A stretch of DNA of 15,616 bases from positions 1 through 15,616 of the forward strand of contig CAJQQW010000318.1 of assembly GCA_905480565.1 (NCBI GenBank). The letters are read 5' to 3'. The DNA is from an uncultured Halioglobus sp. (GTDB lineage Bacteria > Pseudomonadota > Gammaproteobacteria > Pseudomonadales > Halieaceae). Numbering within the stretch: the stretch's first letter is position 1; every line of letters starts with the position of its first letter. The translations under genes and the position numbers were made by a program. Under the pieces are notes generated by a model that saw nothing but the letters and a program-made list of their open reading frames with translations, was not told where the DNA came from and did no database searches. This document shows positions 1 through 6,924 of this stretch, one piece after another.

Positions 1-249
1 ATCTTCTCACATCATGCTTTGACAAGCCTGCGGCATGCTTTGTATCTCCTTCCAATGCTAAAGGCACTTTTCCACGCGAGACCGCGTATCATCTGCAATA
101 GCGATCGTCATATATTCGAAACACCTATTGTGTACTAAAACGTTCGTCGCCGGCCCAATGGCATAAAAACCACTCGGGCGCTGCTCGCACTTCAACGTCG
201 CTTGAAGCTGAAAATCGAGCCGTCGTCAGTGCCCCTGTGAAATCGGCTA

Positions 250-269
250 TCAAAAGTAAGCACTTTTGA
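250..269. repeat. Perfect dyad, 8-bp arms, 4-nt centre
   Basis: TCAAAAGT (250-257) and ACTTTTGA (262-269) are exact reverse complements around AAGC. This could be a repressor or activator operator, or an RNA hairpin. No T-run follows, so it is not a classical terminator. It lies about 160 bp upstream of the start at 431. Confidence 0.55.
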
Positions 270-318
270 ACTGTTTCCGGACTTTTTGGCTCTGTTTGCC
301 CGTAAGCGCGAGCATCAA

Positions 319-348
319 TTTACGTCACCCGAGTTCGTAGGGGATAAT
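319..348 (+). promoter_or_regulatory. Candidate sigma70 promoter for the gene at 431
   Basis: TTTACG at 319-324 and GATAAT at 343-348 are separated by 18 bp. The -10 matches consensus at five of six positions and the -35 at four. Transcription would begin near 355, leaving a leader of roughly 75 nt. Prediction by eye only. Confidence 0.35.
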
Positions 349-430
349 GCTGTGACAGGACTGGTGGCGCATACATGCTGGACATCTCCGCGTGCAGCTT
401 TCACTCGTTCGCCCTTTTTAGGAGCATGTC

Positions 431-1465
431 ATGTCTATCAGCGTTATTCAGTGGACCACAGGTCATGTCGGCCGCGAAGCGGTCAAGGGTATTTTACGTC
501 ATCCGGAGTTGGAGTTAGTGGGCTGCTACGCCTGGAGTGGCAGCAAGGTCGGTCAGGATGTTGGTACGCTTTGTGGTCTAGCGCCCGTGGGCATTACCGC
601 CAGCGGCGACATCGATGCGCTACTGGCGATGGATGCTGATTGTGTTTGCTACATGCCAACCTTCCCGGATATAGATGAGGTTGAGCGTATTCTGGCATCC
701 GGAAAAAATGTCGTTTCGAGCTATTTCATCAATGCCAGGTCCTGGGGAAACGACGTTCAGTCGCGCTTACAGAAAGCGGCGGAGACAGGTAACGTCAGTT
801 TATTTGGTTCCGGTATATTTCCCGGCTTCGCAAATTTTGTCGCTGCCATCATGGCGCAAGCTAGCTATGGCTTCAAGAAGGTTCGCTTTCTCGAATCGGT
901 CGATCTGTCTCACTACGAGGCTTTTGCCAATTACGCCAATCTTGGGTGGGGCCAAACACCGAGCGATCAGTGGCGCGATACCAGTGAGCAGGTATTAGGT
1001 ACCTATTCAGAATGTATCGATGTAATCGCAAGCCTGCTCAATGTGCCTGTCTCCGGTATTCGTTTCGAGTACGAACACGCCACCACACCAGATGACCGCG
1101 AGTTTTTTGGTTTCCCATTACCTGCGGGCAGTATCGCGGGGCAAAAGTGCCGGTGGATCGGCAGCGTGGGCGATAACGATGTCATAGAGTTGGAGGTTGT
1201 CTGGAATGCAGGAAAGGGACTCGAGCCTGAGTGGCCCGTGCGCCATGGCTACACCATGGAAATTGACGGTGATCCGCAAATCCATACGCGAGTGAAATTT
1301 ATTCCGTCCGAGAGTCAGATGCAGGGTGGACGGCCCGCTGATTTAGCCAATGTTGTAACAGCGATGCCCGTGATAAATGCGATTCCTGCCGTATGCGCGG
1401 CTTCAGCAGGGATACAGACCTACGCCGATTTACCCTTGATCAAACCCTACTATACGCCCGACTAA
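431..1465 (+). CDS. NAD(P)-dependent amine dehydrogenase / dihydrodipicolinate reductase-like protein
   Basis: The 344-residue product has an N-terminal Rossmann fold of the DapB-like type: a first beta strand at residues 2-8 runs into the TGHVG nucleotide-binding turn (about residues 10-14) and a helix. It resembles the proteins annotated as dihydrodipicolinate reductase-like or NAD(P)H-dependent (native) amine dehydrogenases, related to 2,4-diaminopentanoate dehydrogenase, which interconvert ketones and amines using ammonia and NAD(P)H. At 344 residues it is longer than true DapB (about 270), so a role in lysine synthesis is unlikely. There is no signal peptide, so it should be cytoplasmic. 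The start is fixed by AGGAG six bases upstream. The stop is 8 bp from the stop of the convergent hydrolase gene. Substrate unknown; the family call is from recalled similarity and the Rossmann signature. Confidence 0.75.
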   Translation: MSISVIQWTTGHVGREAVKGILRHPELELVGCYAWSGSKVGQDVGTLCGLAPVGITASGDIDALLAMDADCVCYMPTFPDIDEVERILASGKNVVSSYFINARSWGNDVQSRLQKAAETGNVSLFGSGIFPGFANFVAAIMAQASYGFKKVRFLESVDLSHYEAFANYANLGWGQTPSDQWRDTSEQVLGTYSECIDVIASLLNVPVSGIRFEYEHATTPDDREFFGFPLPAGSIAGQKCRWIGSVGDNDVIELEVVWNAGKGLEPEWPVRHGYTMEIDGDPQIHTRVKFIPSESQMQGGRPADLANVVTAMPVINAIPAVCAASAGIQTYADLPLIKPYYTPD

Positions 1466-1473
1466 TACCCGCC

Positions 1474-2403
1474 TTACTTAACGGATACTGGCAACCTCGA
1501 CGGTCCATCAGCAGCTTGCATATGCTGCGTCATTTTGGTCAGCATCTCAGGCAAAATTTCTTCCGGTAAGTCGTGCCCCATGCTGTTAAATACAACGAGT
1601 TCTGAACCTTTAATCATTTCGGCTGTGTGCTCTCCATGGGGGGGTGGCATCAGAGTGTCCAATGCTCCGTGGATCACTAGCGTTGGACGAGAAATGGTCG
1701 CGACTTCCTCCGAACGATCGCCAGTCTTGAAAACAGCCATCATCTGTCGCCCCATCACTTCGGGATAAAAGCCTCTTTCCACCATCGCGGCTCTGCGTTC
1801 GGCAGCATCGTCGCTGTTAGTGGCCGTTCCGCGCAAAGAATTAGACGCCTCGGCGCTCGGCGGGGGCAAGTGTGGTGCGCCGGTAGTGGACATAATCGAG
1901 ACAAGGCTGCGAGTTCGCTCGGGATAACGCGCTGCTATGACCTGCGCAATCATCCCCCCCATGGACGCTCCAACGATATGCGCGTCCTGCAGTTCCAATA
2001 CATCCATTAGCGCGATTGTGTCCGCGGCCATATCGTTCAAAGTGTAAGGAGCATCGACCGGCGCGCCCAGCTGAAACTTTAACAATTGCCACCAGAGAGT
2101 TGGCTGACCCCAGTCATCAAACCGGGTACTCGCGCCGGTATCACGATTGTCCAGCAGGATCACCCGAAAACCCTTGTTCTGCAGCCCCTGCGCCATCGCG
2201 TCTCCCCAAACCACGTGAGACGCTCCCAGACCCATAATCATGATAACCGCAGGCTGCCCCAACTCTCCAAGGCTTCGATATGCGATCGATATGCCATTGG
2301 CAGACGAGATCTCAAGGGGCTGCTGATCGAGATACTCCCGACTGAATTCGGCTCTTGCCGGACATGCAAATACCAAGAGAGATAGCAAGACAGAACGGAT
2401 CAT
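1474..2403 (-). CDS. Exported alpha/beta hydrolase
   Basis: The 309-residue product is an alpha/beta-hydrolase-fold esterase-like protein. A short signal peptide (hydrophobic residues 4-13, likely cleavage after ARA near residue 18) suggests a periplasmic enzyme. The nucleophile elbow GASMGG places the catalytic serine at S147. D249 in GALDT and H277 in MGHDL complete the triad in the usual order, and the oxyanion loop is around MGLGAS (57-62). The segment from about residue 175 to 235 forms the cap. The general family architecture is that of small-molecule esterases, lactonases and dienelactone or haloalkane-type hydrolases; the substrate cannot be read from sequence. A weak Shine-Dalgarno GGA lies about 10 nt upstream of ATG 2403. 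A perfect 17-bp dyad lies 44 bp upstream (2447-2463) and may control the gene. Confidence 0.8.
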   Translation of the reverse strand: MIRSVLLSLLVFACPARAEFSREYLDQQPLEISSANGISIAYRSLGELGQPAVIMIMGLGASHVVWGDAMAQGLQNKGFRVILLDNRDTGASTRFDDWGQPTLWWQLLKFQLGAPVDAPYTLNDMAADTIALMDVLELQDAHIVGASMGGMIAQVIAARYPERTRSLVSIMSTTGAPHLPPPSAEASNSLRGTATNSDDAAERRAAMVERGFYPEVMGRQMMAVFKTGDRSEEVATISRPTLVIHGALDTLMPPPHGEHTAEMIKGSELVVFNSMGHDLPEEILPEMLTKMTQHMQAADGPSRLPVSVK

Positions 2404-2446
2404 GATCGATTATTCCAATTTCATTAGAAGCACAACAGCGACCTCT

Positions 2447-2463
2447 ACAGCGTCAGACGCTGT
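2447..2463. repeat. Perfect 17-bp palindrome (8-bp arms, 1-nt centre)
   Basis: ACAGCGTC, A, GACGCTGT. The symmetry and very short centre suit a dimeric repressor operator better than an RNA hairpin. It lies 44 bp upstream of the hydrolase start at 2403 (minus strand), a position that would overlap or flank its promoter. Confidence 0.55.
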
Positions 2464-2879
2464 TTACCTCCCGACGCACTGTTACTAGGCTACAGGATCG
2501 AATAAACCCACACAAATCCGATCAGCTGGAGCTGGTGATGCCTGCTTTTTTGCCCAGACTGTGGCCTAACATCTTCCTCGTCACAACACATTTTGCGGAA
2601 AAATCAGCGCCCCGAATCGCGCGCACTTCCACTCCCTGTATAAGGCTCAGTAAAATCACTACAAAAAAGCCACTGCCACAAAATATCGCTGAGAGTTTGA
2701 GGTTTCAACAACAGATAGCGACAGGAATCGGCTTTGGGTAATGGAGCTGCCTAGATATACGGCGCCATCATCACGGCGGAATTCGATCACAAGGGTCTGG
2801 TCGCCAAGCAGATCCGGCTTTGAACCACATTGAGGACCGTGACTGCATAGTCTCTAAGCAGAGAAACTACTTGACCTAA

Positions 2880-2908
2880 TTGACTTACTCTACGCCTCCC
2901 TGAATAGT
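2880..2908 (+). promoter_or_regulatory. Candidate sigma70 promoter for the ackA-pduL fusion
   Basis: TTGACT (2880-2885) and AATAGT (2903-2908) are 17 bp apart, matching consensus at five and four of six positions. Transcription would begin near 2915, giving a leader of about 190 nt before the start at 3108. Prediction by eye only. Confidence 0.3.
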
Positions 2909-3107
2909 GCTTGCCACTCTACACAGTGACCATAATGACTTCCTGGGGTATGACAAGCCCGGTTTTTACAAGCCTGGCAAAGCAGACATTATCTTATGCT
3001 GCTTCTGGACGTCCTCTCCCATGGCGGGTAACGTAATGCGTTTAAACCTCTTATTTTCATTTGCCGAAAAAACAGGCGCATAGTGTTCTCATTTTAGGAT
3101 CGAGCCA

Positions 3108-4874
3108 ATGAATGTACTGACTATCAATACCGGTTCTTCCAGTATCAAGTACGAGTTATTGGATGCTGCAACCGGTTCACCGATCACAAGGGGTTTGGTC
3201 GAGGGCCTCATGACGCCCGAAGAATTTCAGGAAGGAGTGAAGTCGCTTATTACTGTGGCGCAGCAGCATACAGTTGATGCGGTTGGCCACCGCGTCGTTC
3301 ACGGCGGCAACACATACAGCGACGCCGTGCGGATTGACAATCAGGTGATTGACGAAATCGAGCACTGGAGCGCCCTTGCGCCTTTGCACAATCCCCGCAA
3401 TCTGGCTGGCATTAGAGCCCTGATGTCTGCGATGTCAGATATCCCGCACGTGGCAGTGTTCGATACTGCTTTTCACGCCACGCTGCCACGTCGAGCCAGT
3501 ACTTATGCTATCGACCAGACAATGGCTGTAAAACATAAAATCCGGCGTTATGGTTTCCATGGCACTTCACACCAGTACGTCGCCCAGGAAGCTGCAAAGT
3601 TTATGGGGCGGCCGTTAGAAGAGTTACGCCTTGTGTCGCTACATCTTGGCAATGGAGCCAGCGCGTGTGCTATTGAGTACGGCCGCTCGGTAGAGACCAG
3701 CATGGGGATGACGCCTTTGGAAGGGCTGGTGATGGGCACCCGCAGCGGTGATATTGACGCCGGAGTTTTACTCGCAATGTTGCGCGATGAGTTCGACAAC
3801 GTGAATGAATTGGACGATTTTCTTAATAACTGCAGTGGCTTGAAAGGGCTCTCCGGCCTTGGCAATGATTTGCGAGAAATAGAAGCTGCGGCCGCCGGCG
3901 GTGAAGATAGTGCCAGGCTTGCTATAACAGTCTTTTCGCACAGGGCGCGCAAGTATATCGGTGCGTACACCGCTGCAATGGGCGGCCTAGATGCTGTCAT
4001 ACTGACCGGAGGCATCGGCGAAAACAGCGCCACTCTGCGTCACCGCATCCTCCAGCGCCTCGATTTTTTTGGCATTACTCTGGACGAAGACCTAAACGAC
4101 AGTGCACGTGTTAGCAACGAAAACCGAGTGGAAAATCTGTGTCAAAGCCACTGCCGCACCCCGGCTCTTGTGGTCAAGACTCATGAGGAAGGCATGATCG
4201 CGAGGCAAACAGAAGCACTTTTAAGGCTAGGAGCGCCTGCTCAGTTTGCGATTCCTATCGCTGTGAGCGGTCGCCACGTTCACCTGGACAGAAAGGCCTT
4301 CGCGAGGCTTTTCGGAGCAACAGCCGAACCCACCCACTACAAAGACCTGTCTCAGCCTGGACAGTACGCCTGTAGAGAAAAGGTGGACCTGGTGGGCCCG
4401 AGAGGACGTATCGACGGCGTGCGCTTGCTGGGCCCGCTGCGATCTAAGAATCAAGTAGAGGTGTCCCGCACTGATGAATTTCTGTTGGGGGTTGACGCTC
4501 CCGTGCGCGACTCAGGTCGGGTAACGGGTTCTGCGCCGATCAGACTGGAGGGTCCTGAAGGCGCGATAAACCTTTCCGAAGGCCTTATTTGCGCTCGCCG
4601 TCATATTCATATGCACACTGATGATGCGGAACGTTTCGGCGTTAATAATAGGGATGAAGTGGAGGTTGCTATCACCGGAGGCCCCCGTGACCTTATTTTC
4701 GGTGACGTGCTGGTAAGAGTGAGTCCGGGCTACAAACTAGAAATGCATATCGATACCGACGAAGCCAACGCAGCTGAATTAGCCTCTAATAGCAGCGGCA
4801 ATCTCGTATATACCGATGTTGATTCGGCTATCGCGGAGCTCAGGGTAACTAAGACTCGGACGGGGGGAATCTAG
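3108..4874 (+). CDS. Bifunctional acetate/propionate kinase - PduL-type phosphotransacylase fusion
   Basis: The 588-residue cytoplasmic protein has two complete enzymes. Residues 1 to about 375 are acetate kinase (acyl phosphate + ADP to carboxylate + ATP): N7 with the S10/S12 loop (NTGSSS), R62 in GHRVVHGG, D119 in FDTAFH, H151 in RYGFHGTSH, the HLGNGA phosphate loop at 179-184, R212 in TRSGDID, GGIGEN at 301-306 and the terminal E360/E361. Residues about 382-560 are PduL-type phosphotransacylase (acyl-CoA + phosphate to acyl phosphate): H390/H392 in GRHVHL, E451 in VEVSRTDEF, H499/H501 in RRHIHM and H547 in LEMHIDTDEA cover the expected zinc ligands. The linker is only about 10 residues. 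No microcompartment-targeting N-terminal extension precedes the PduL part, and no shell-protein gene is nearby. Together the halves would run acyl-CoA to acid plus ATP, or the reverse activation. AGGA eight bases upstream fixes the start. I am confident in both domains; acetate versus propionate is undetermined. Confidence 0.92.
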   Translation: MNVLTINTGSSSIKYELLDAATGSPITRGLVEGLMTPEEFQEGVKSLITVAQQHTVDAVGHRVVHGGNTYSDAVRIDNQVIDEIEHWSALAPLHNPRNLAGIRALMSAMSDIPHVAVFDTAFHATLPRRASTYAIDQTMAVKHKIRRYGFHGTSHQYVAQEAAKFMGRPLEELRLVSLHLGNGASACAIEYGRSVETSMGMTPLEGLVMGTRSGDIDAGVLLAMLRDEFDNVNELDDFLNNCSGLKGLSGLGNDLREIEAAAAGGEDSARLAITVFSHRARKYIGAYTAAMGGLDAVILTGGIGENSATLRHRILQRLDFFGITLDEDLNDSARVSNENRVENLCQSHCRTPALVVKTHEEGMIARQTEALLRLGAPAQFAIPIAVSGRHVHLDRKAFARLFGATAEPTHYKDLSQPGQYACREKVDLVGPRGRIDGVRLLGPLRSKNQVEVSRTDEFLLGVDAPVRDSGRVTGSAPIRLEGPEGAINLSEGLICARRHIHMHTDDAERFGVNNRDEVEVAITGGPRDLIFGDVLVRVSPGYKLEMHIDTDEANAAELASNSSGNLVYTDVDSAIAELRVTKTRTGGI

Positions 4875-4904
4875 CAGCAGAGTTGTTTGACGCTACTTTC
4901 TTCT

Positions 4905-5450
4905 TCAGCCAAATATCCAGTAGCTCGCCGGGTTATCCGGACAAACTCCTGGGCCACACAGGGCAAATGTTGACAAGGAGTTTATAACAATAATGATCAG
5001 GAACATGATCACCGCGACTTTACAAAGCCATGGCTGAGCCTTCAGCGGCAAAAACCCATCGTCGTTTACATACTGCCGTGCGAAGCTGGTGATCACTGCG
5101 AGCACTGCCAAAGCCACAACAAACCAAATGAACGCCCATGTATAAAAATGATAACCCAGGAACGGTGCGCCGTAGGGTGGCGTGCCGGGTATCACGTGCA
5201 GGCTTACCTGACGCAAAGCTACCGCACCACCTACTAACGCGGCTAGCATAGAGAAGCTGTAGTGAGCGGGCCGAGGCCCCCGCATAACATTGAGCAAGAC
5301 TCCTATGCCCACTGCAACGAAACCTATGCGCTGCAGCAGGCATAGGGGGCAAGGCAACTCGTGAGCCACAAATTGATCAAGCAACGCAAAACACAACATC
5401 CCGCTGATAACGATCAATCCCATTGCATTCAATTTTCGATATACAGACAT
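4905..5450 (-). CDS. dsbB: Disulfide bond formation protein B (DsbB family variant)
   Basis: The 181-residue inner-membrane protein carries the DsbB hallmark CPLCLLQR (C34, C37, R41) in the first periplasmic loop. DsbB reoxidises DsbA and passes electrons to quinone. Predicted membrane segments lie near residues 10-27, 42-57, 68-85, 105-123 and 145-162: five, against four in E. coli DsbB. The second periplasmic loop (about 86-104, HVIPGTPPYG...) has no cysteine, although E. coli uses C104 and C130 there. Instead C165 and C170 (CGPGVC) follow the fifth segment, where topology would place them in the periplasm. C20 and C143 sit in or beside the membrane. The gene starts 10 bp after the stop of the DUF5993 gene, so the two are almost certainly co-transcribed. 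GCGAG lies upstream of ATG 5450. The DsbB call is firm; the exact cysteine relay is inferred. Confidence 0.9.
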   Translation of the reverse strand: MSVYRKLNAMGLIVISGMLCFALLDQFVAHELPCPLCLLQRIGFVAVGIGVLLNVMRGPRPAHYSFSMLAALVGGAVALRQVSLHVIPGTPPYGAPFLGYHFYTWAFIWFVVALAVLAVITSFARQYVNDDGFLPLKAQPWLCKVAVIMFLIIIVINSLSTFALCGPGVCPDNPASYWIFG

Positions 5451-5460
5451 AGGAGACTCG

Positions 5461-5616
5461 CTACAGCAGAATGCTCAACGGATCGCTCGCATGGTGCATG
5501 AACCACATAGCGGTTCCTACAAGGCATATATATGCGCCTACCAAAATATACTTTTTTTCCCCAAATACGACGCCGCATGCAACCACAAGGAACAGTCCAA
5601 ACAAAAGTGCCATCAT
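5461..5616 (-). CDS. DUF5993 family small membrane protein
   Basis: The 51-residue product begins MMALLFGLF and ends in MWFMHHASDPLSILL. It has two hydrophobic segments (about residues 3-18 and 24-39) separated by a short charged turn (GEKK). This length and the W-F-x-H-H-A-x-[DS]-P-L C-terminus fit DUF5993, a small family that I recall as usually encoded beside dsbB-type genes. I chose ATG 5616 because TGGAGAAG gives a good ribosome binding site and the family is about 50 residues. The frame is open upstream with further starts at 5649 and 5778, but that extension (up to 54 residues) is polar, low in hydrophobicity and not expected in the family. The stop lies 10 bp before dsbB. Function unknown; a helper or stabiliser of this DsbB is the natural inference. 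Confidence 0.8.
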   Translation of the reverse strand: MMALLFGLFLVVACGVVFGEKKYILVGAYICLVGTAMWFMHHASDPLSILL

Positions 5617-6088
5617 ACTATTCTTCTCCAACTGCGCTTCCGTGGCCATTCTAACTCTTCTTGCAGTACTTGATGCACTAATATCTTCATACTGTACCAG
5701 CCGATCATCTGTTCTTTGAACATCGACTTCAAACATATCCCATAGCACAAAGCCCGTGCGGCACCCTCGCTTCATCATGATCCGCAGCGCCGGATGGGCT
5801 ATTAAGCGGCTGTGGCACTGGATTAACAGCCGAGTTCACCGCACACTCAATCGAGGTTTTCGCCAACTCACAGCCCGCATCCGAATATATGCCATCATCG
5901 AACAAGTCCCGCAAGAAACCGGGGGTACAACCCAGAATATCACTAGGTAATCAACGATACTTTGTAACGGCTTGGCTGCATTAAACTGCACTAATGAAAC
6001 ATATTTTCTGCTCGAACCCCCATCACAGGGTAATCCAACAGACACACGGCTCCGTACTTCACTTATCTCCTCACATTTTGATTAATTT
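5617..6088. other. Divergent intergenic region between DUF5993-dsbB and the DDN-like gene
   Basis: No convincing gene in 472 bp. It should hold the promoters of both flanking units. An inverted repeat TTTGAA/TTCAAA lies at 5715-5733, itself overlapping the smaller GTTCTTTGAAC palindrome at 5711-5721. Arms GGCTGT/ACAGCC pair at 5808-5831. Overlapping open frames on the minus strand (5729-6045) lack ribosome binding sites and protein-like composition. Confidence 0.5.
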
Positions 6089-6556
6089 ATGGAACTTATT
6101 CGCACCAATCTGATAAGACAAGCACTCGACTCTGACCTTGTGGTTTCCCTCCTCAAACGCACCGTCCCCAGACTCGATAAAGCGCTTCTTCGTGGCTCTC
6201 GCGGTTGGCTCAATACGGGCCTGCAGGCGGTTGTGCTTCTTCGCACCACCGGCGCAAAGTCAGGCGTGGAGCGCGAAATCGCCACGCTCTGCATGCCGAT
6301 TGGTCGTGACCTCGTGCTGGTCGGGTCCAACTGGGGGCAGGATCGCGACCCCGCCTGGATTCACAATCTGCGGGCGCATCCAACCGCTCACATAACCTAC
6401 CGTGGGTTCAGTGGTGAAGTGATAGGACGGGAACTCAAGGGACGGGAACGCAGCAGCATGTGGCAACACCTGGTGCACTATAATCCGCAGTACGGTGTGT
6501 ACCAGAACAACACCCAGCGCCGTCTGCCTGTCTTTCTCATGCACAGGCCAGACTAG
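6089..6556 (+). CDS. Nitroreductase / F420-type deazaflavin-dependent oxidoreductase (DDN family)
   Basis: The 155-residue product matches the small split-barrel DDN family (mycobacterial Ddn-like F420H2-dependent quinone/nitro reductases). Visible signatures are LRTTGAKSG (51-59), in which the lysine and small residues contact the cofactor phosphates, then LVLVGSNWGQDRDPAWIHNLRAHP (75-98; the SNxG...PAWxxNLRAxP signature), and the C-terminal LPVFLMHRP. Length matches the family (about 140-160). An in-frame TAA lies at 6083-6085, so ATG 6089 is the first possible start. No good Shine-Dalgarno precedes it, which suggests weak or leaderless initiation. Members use F420 or possibly other cofactors. 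No F420-biosynthesis gene is in this window, so the cofactor and substrate remain open. Confidence 0.85.
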   Translation: MELIRTNLIRQALDSDLVVSLLKRTVPRLDKALLRGSRGWLNTGLQAVVLLRTTGAKSGVEREIATLCMPIGRDLVLVGSNWGQDRDPAWIHNLRAHPTAHITYRGFSGEVIGRELKGRERSSMWQHLVHYNPQYGVYQNNTQRRLPVFLMHRPD

Positions 6557-6924
6557 CATCAGCCCCGCAGGCTGCCTGGTGATCAGTACCGACTGCACCC
6601 CCTTTGTTGCCATTACCTGAGCTTGCTGAGCAGGTCCAACCCCATATCGCCGCCATTCAACCTTAATTTCACTGACTTTACCCTCTTTGACCATTCCCGC
6701 CCTGAGTGCGGCGTTGTGTTGGTCATTATTCTAAGAGTCTCAACAATTTAGGCGCTCGGAAACAGCTGTATACTGCTCAATAGCGTTGAGCGAGCTATAT
6801 TTCACACAAGGGATATCGACCCTCTTACGTCGTGCTACTTAAACACTATACAATGCCAGCAATCCTGTCTGGAGTGTCGCCAAAAACTGCTCCTGATCTT
6901 GCTATCCGAAGAACGGTACTATTT
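6557..6924. other. Intergenic region upstream of the GH10 gene
   Basis: No gene seen on either strand in 368 bp; open frames here are antisense shadows of the DDN-like gene or upstream extensions of the GH10 frame. A GTG at 6832 is in frame with the GH10 gene, but it would place 31 polar residues before the lipoprotein signal. A possible -10 box (TATACT at 6769-6774, preceded by TG at 6767-6768) has no clear -35 partner. Confidence 0.5.
6769..6774 (+). promoter_or_regulatory. Possible -10 box upstream of the GH10 gene
   Basis: TATACT matches the -10 consensus at five of six positions, but no convincing -35 lies 16-18 bp upstream. A transcript from here would have a leader of about 145 nt before ATG 6925. 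Confidence 0.25.

Larger units (their letters stand above)
1..430. other. Intergenic region upstream of the amine dehydrogenase-like gene
   Basis: No convincing coding region is present on either strand. The stretch holds a 9-bp direct repeat near the window edge (13-21 and 34-42), an inverted repeat at 190-207, a perfect 8-bp-arm dyad at 250-269, a candidate promoter at 319-348 and a good ribosome binding site (AGGAG at 420-424) for the next gene. The reading frame open from 286 into the following gene is out of frame with it and shows no protein-like composition. Confidence 0.6.
2404..3107. other. Long intergenic region between the divergent hydrolase and ackA-pduL genes
   Basis: I find no supportable gene in these 704 bp. 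It contains the dyad at 2447-2463, a tandem TTGAC(C/T)TA pair at 2871-2887 overlapping a candidate promoter (2880-2908), and a 6-bp inverted repeat AAGCAG/CTGCTT around 2983-3010. A 68-codon frame at 2535-2741 has a GGAG in front of an ATG at 2538, but its composition is not protein-like. The size leaves room for a long leader or a small RNA, but nothing specific is visible. Confidence 0.5.

Noticed and set aside
286..639. 117-codon frame overlapping the start of the amine dehydrogenase-like gene
   Set aside because: Out of frame with a clearly real gene, no ribosome binding site, composition typical of an antisense or shifted shadow.
2535..2741. 68-codon plus-strand frame with GGAG before an ATG at 2538
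   Set aside because: The ribosome binding site is good, but the translation is low-complexity basic/Thr-rich with no recognisable feature, and no neighbour supports it. Kept as intergenic.
3548..4033. 161-codon minus-strand frame inside the ackA domain
   Set aside because: Antisense shadow of a strongly conserved enzyme; Ser/Pro/Arg-rich composition.
3108..4874. Possible bacterial microcompartment locus because of the PduL domain
   Set aside because: No shell-protein, aldehyde dehydrogenase or diol/ethanolamine genes nearby, and the PduL part lacks an encapsulation peptide.
6260..6694. 144-codon minus-strand frame overlapping the DDN-like gene
   Set aside because: Mostly antisense to the DDN-like gene, with no domain signature.
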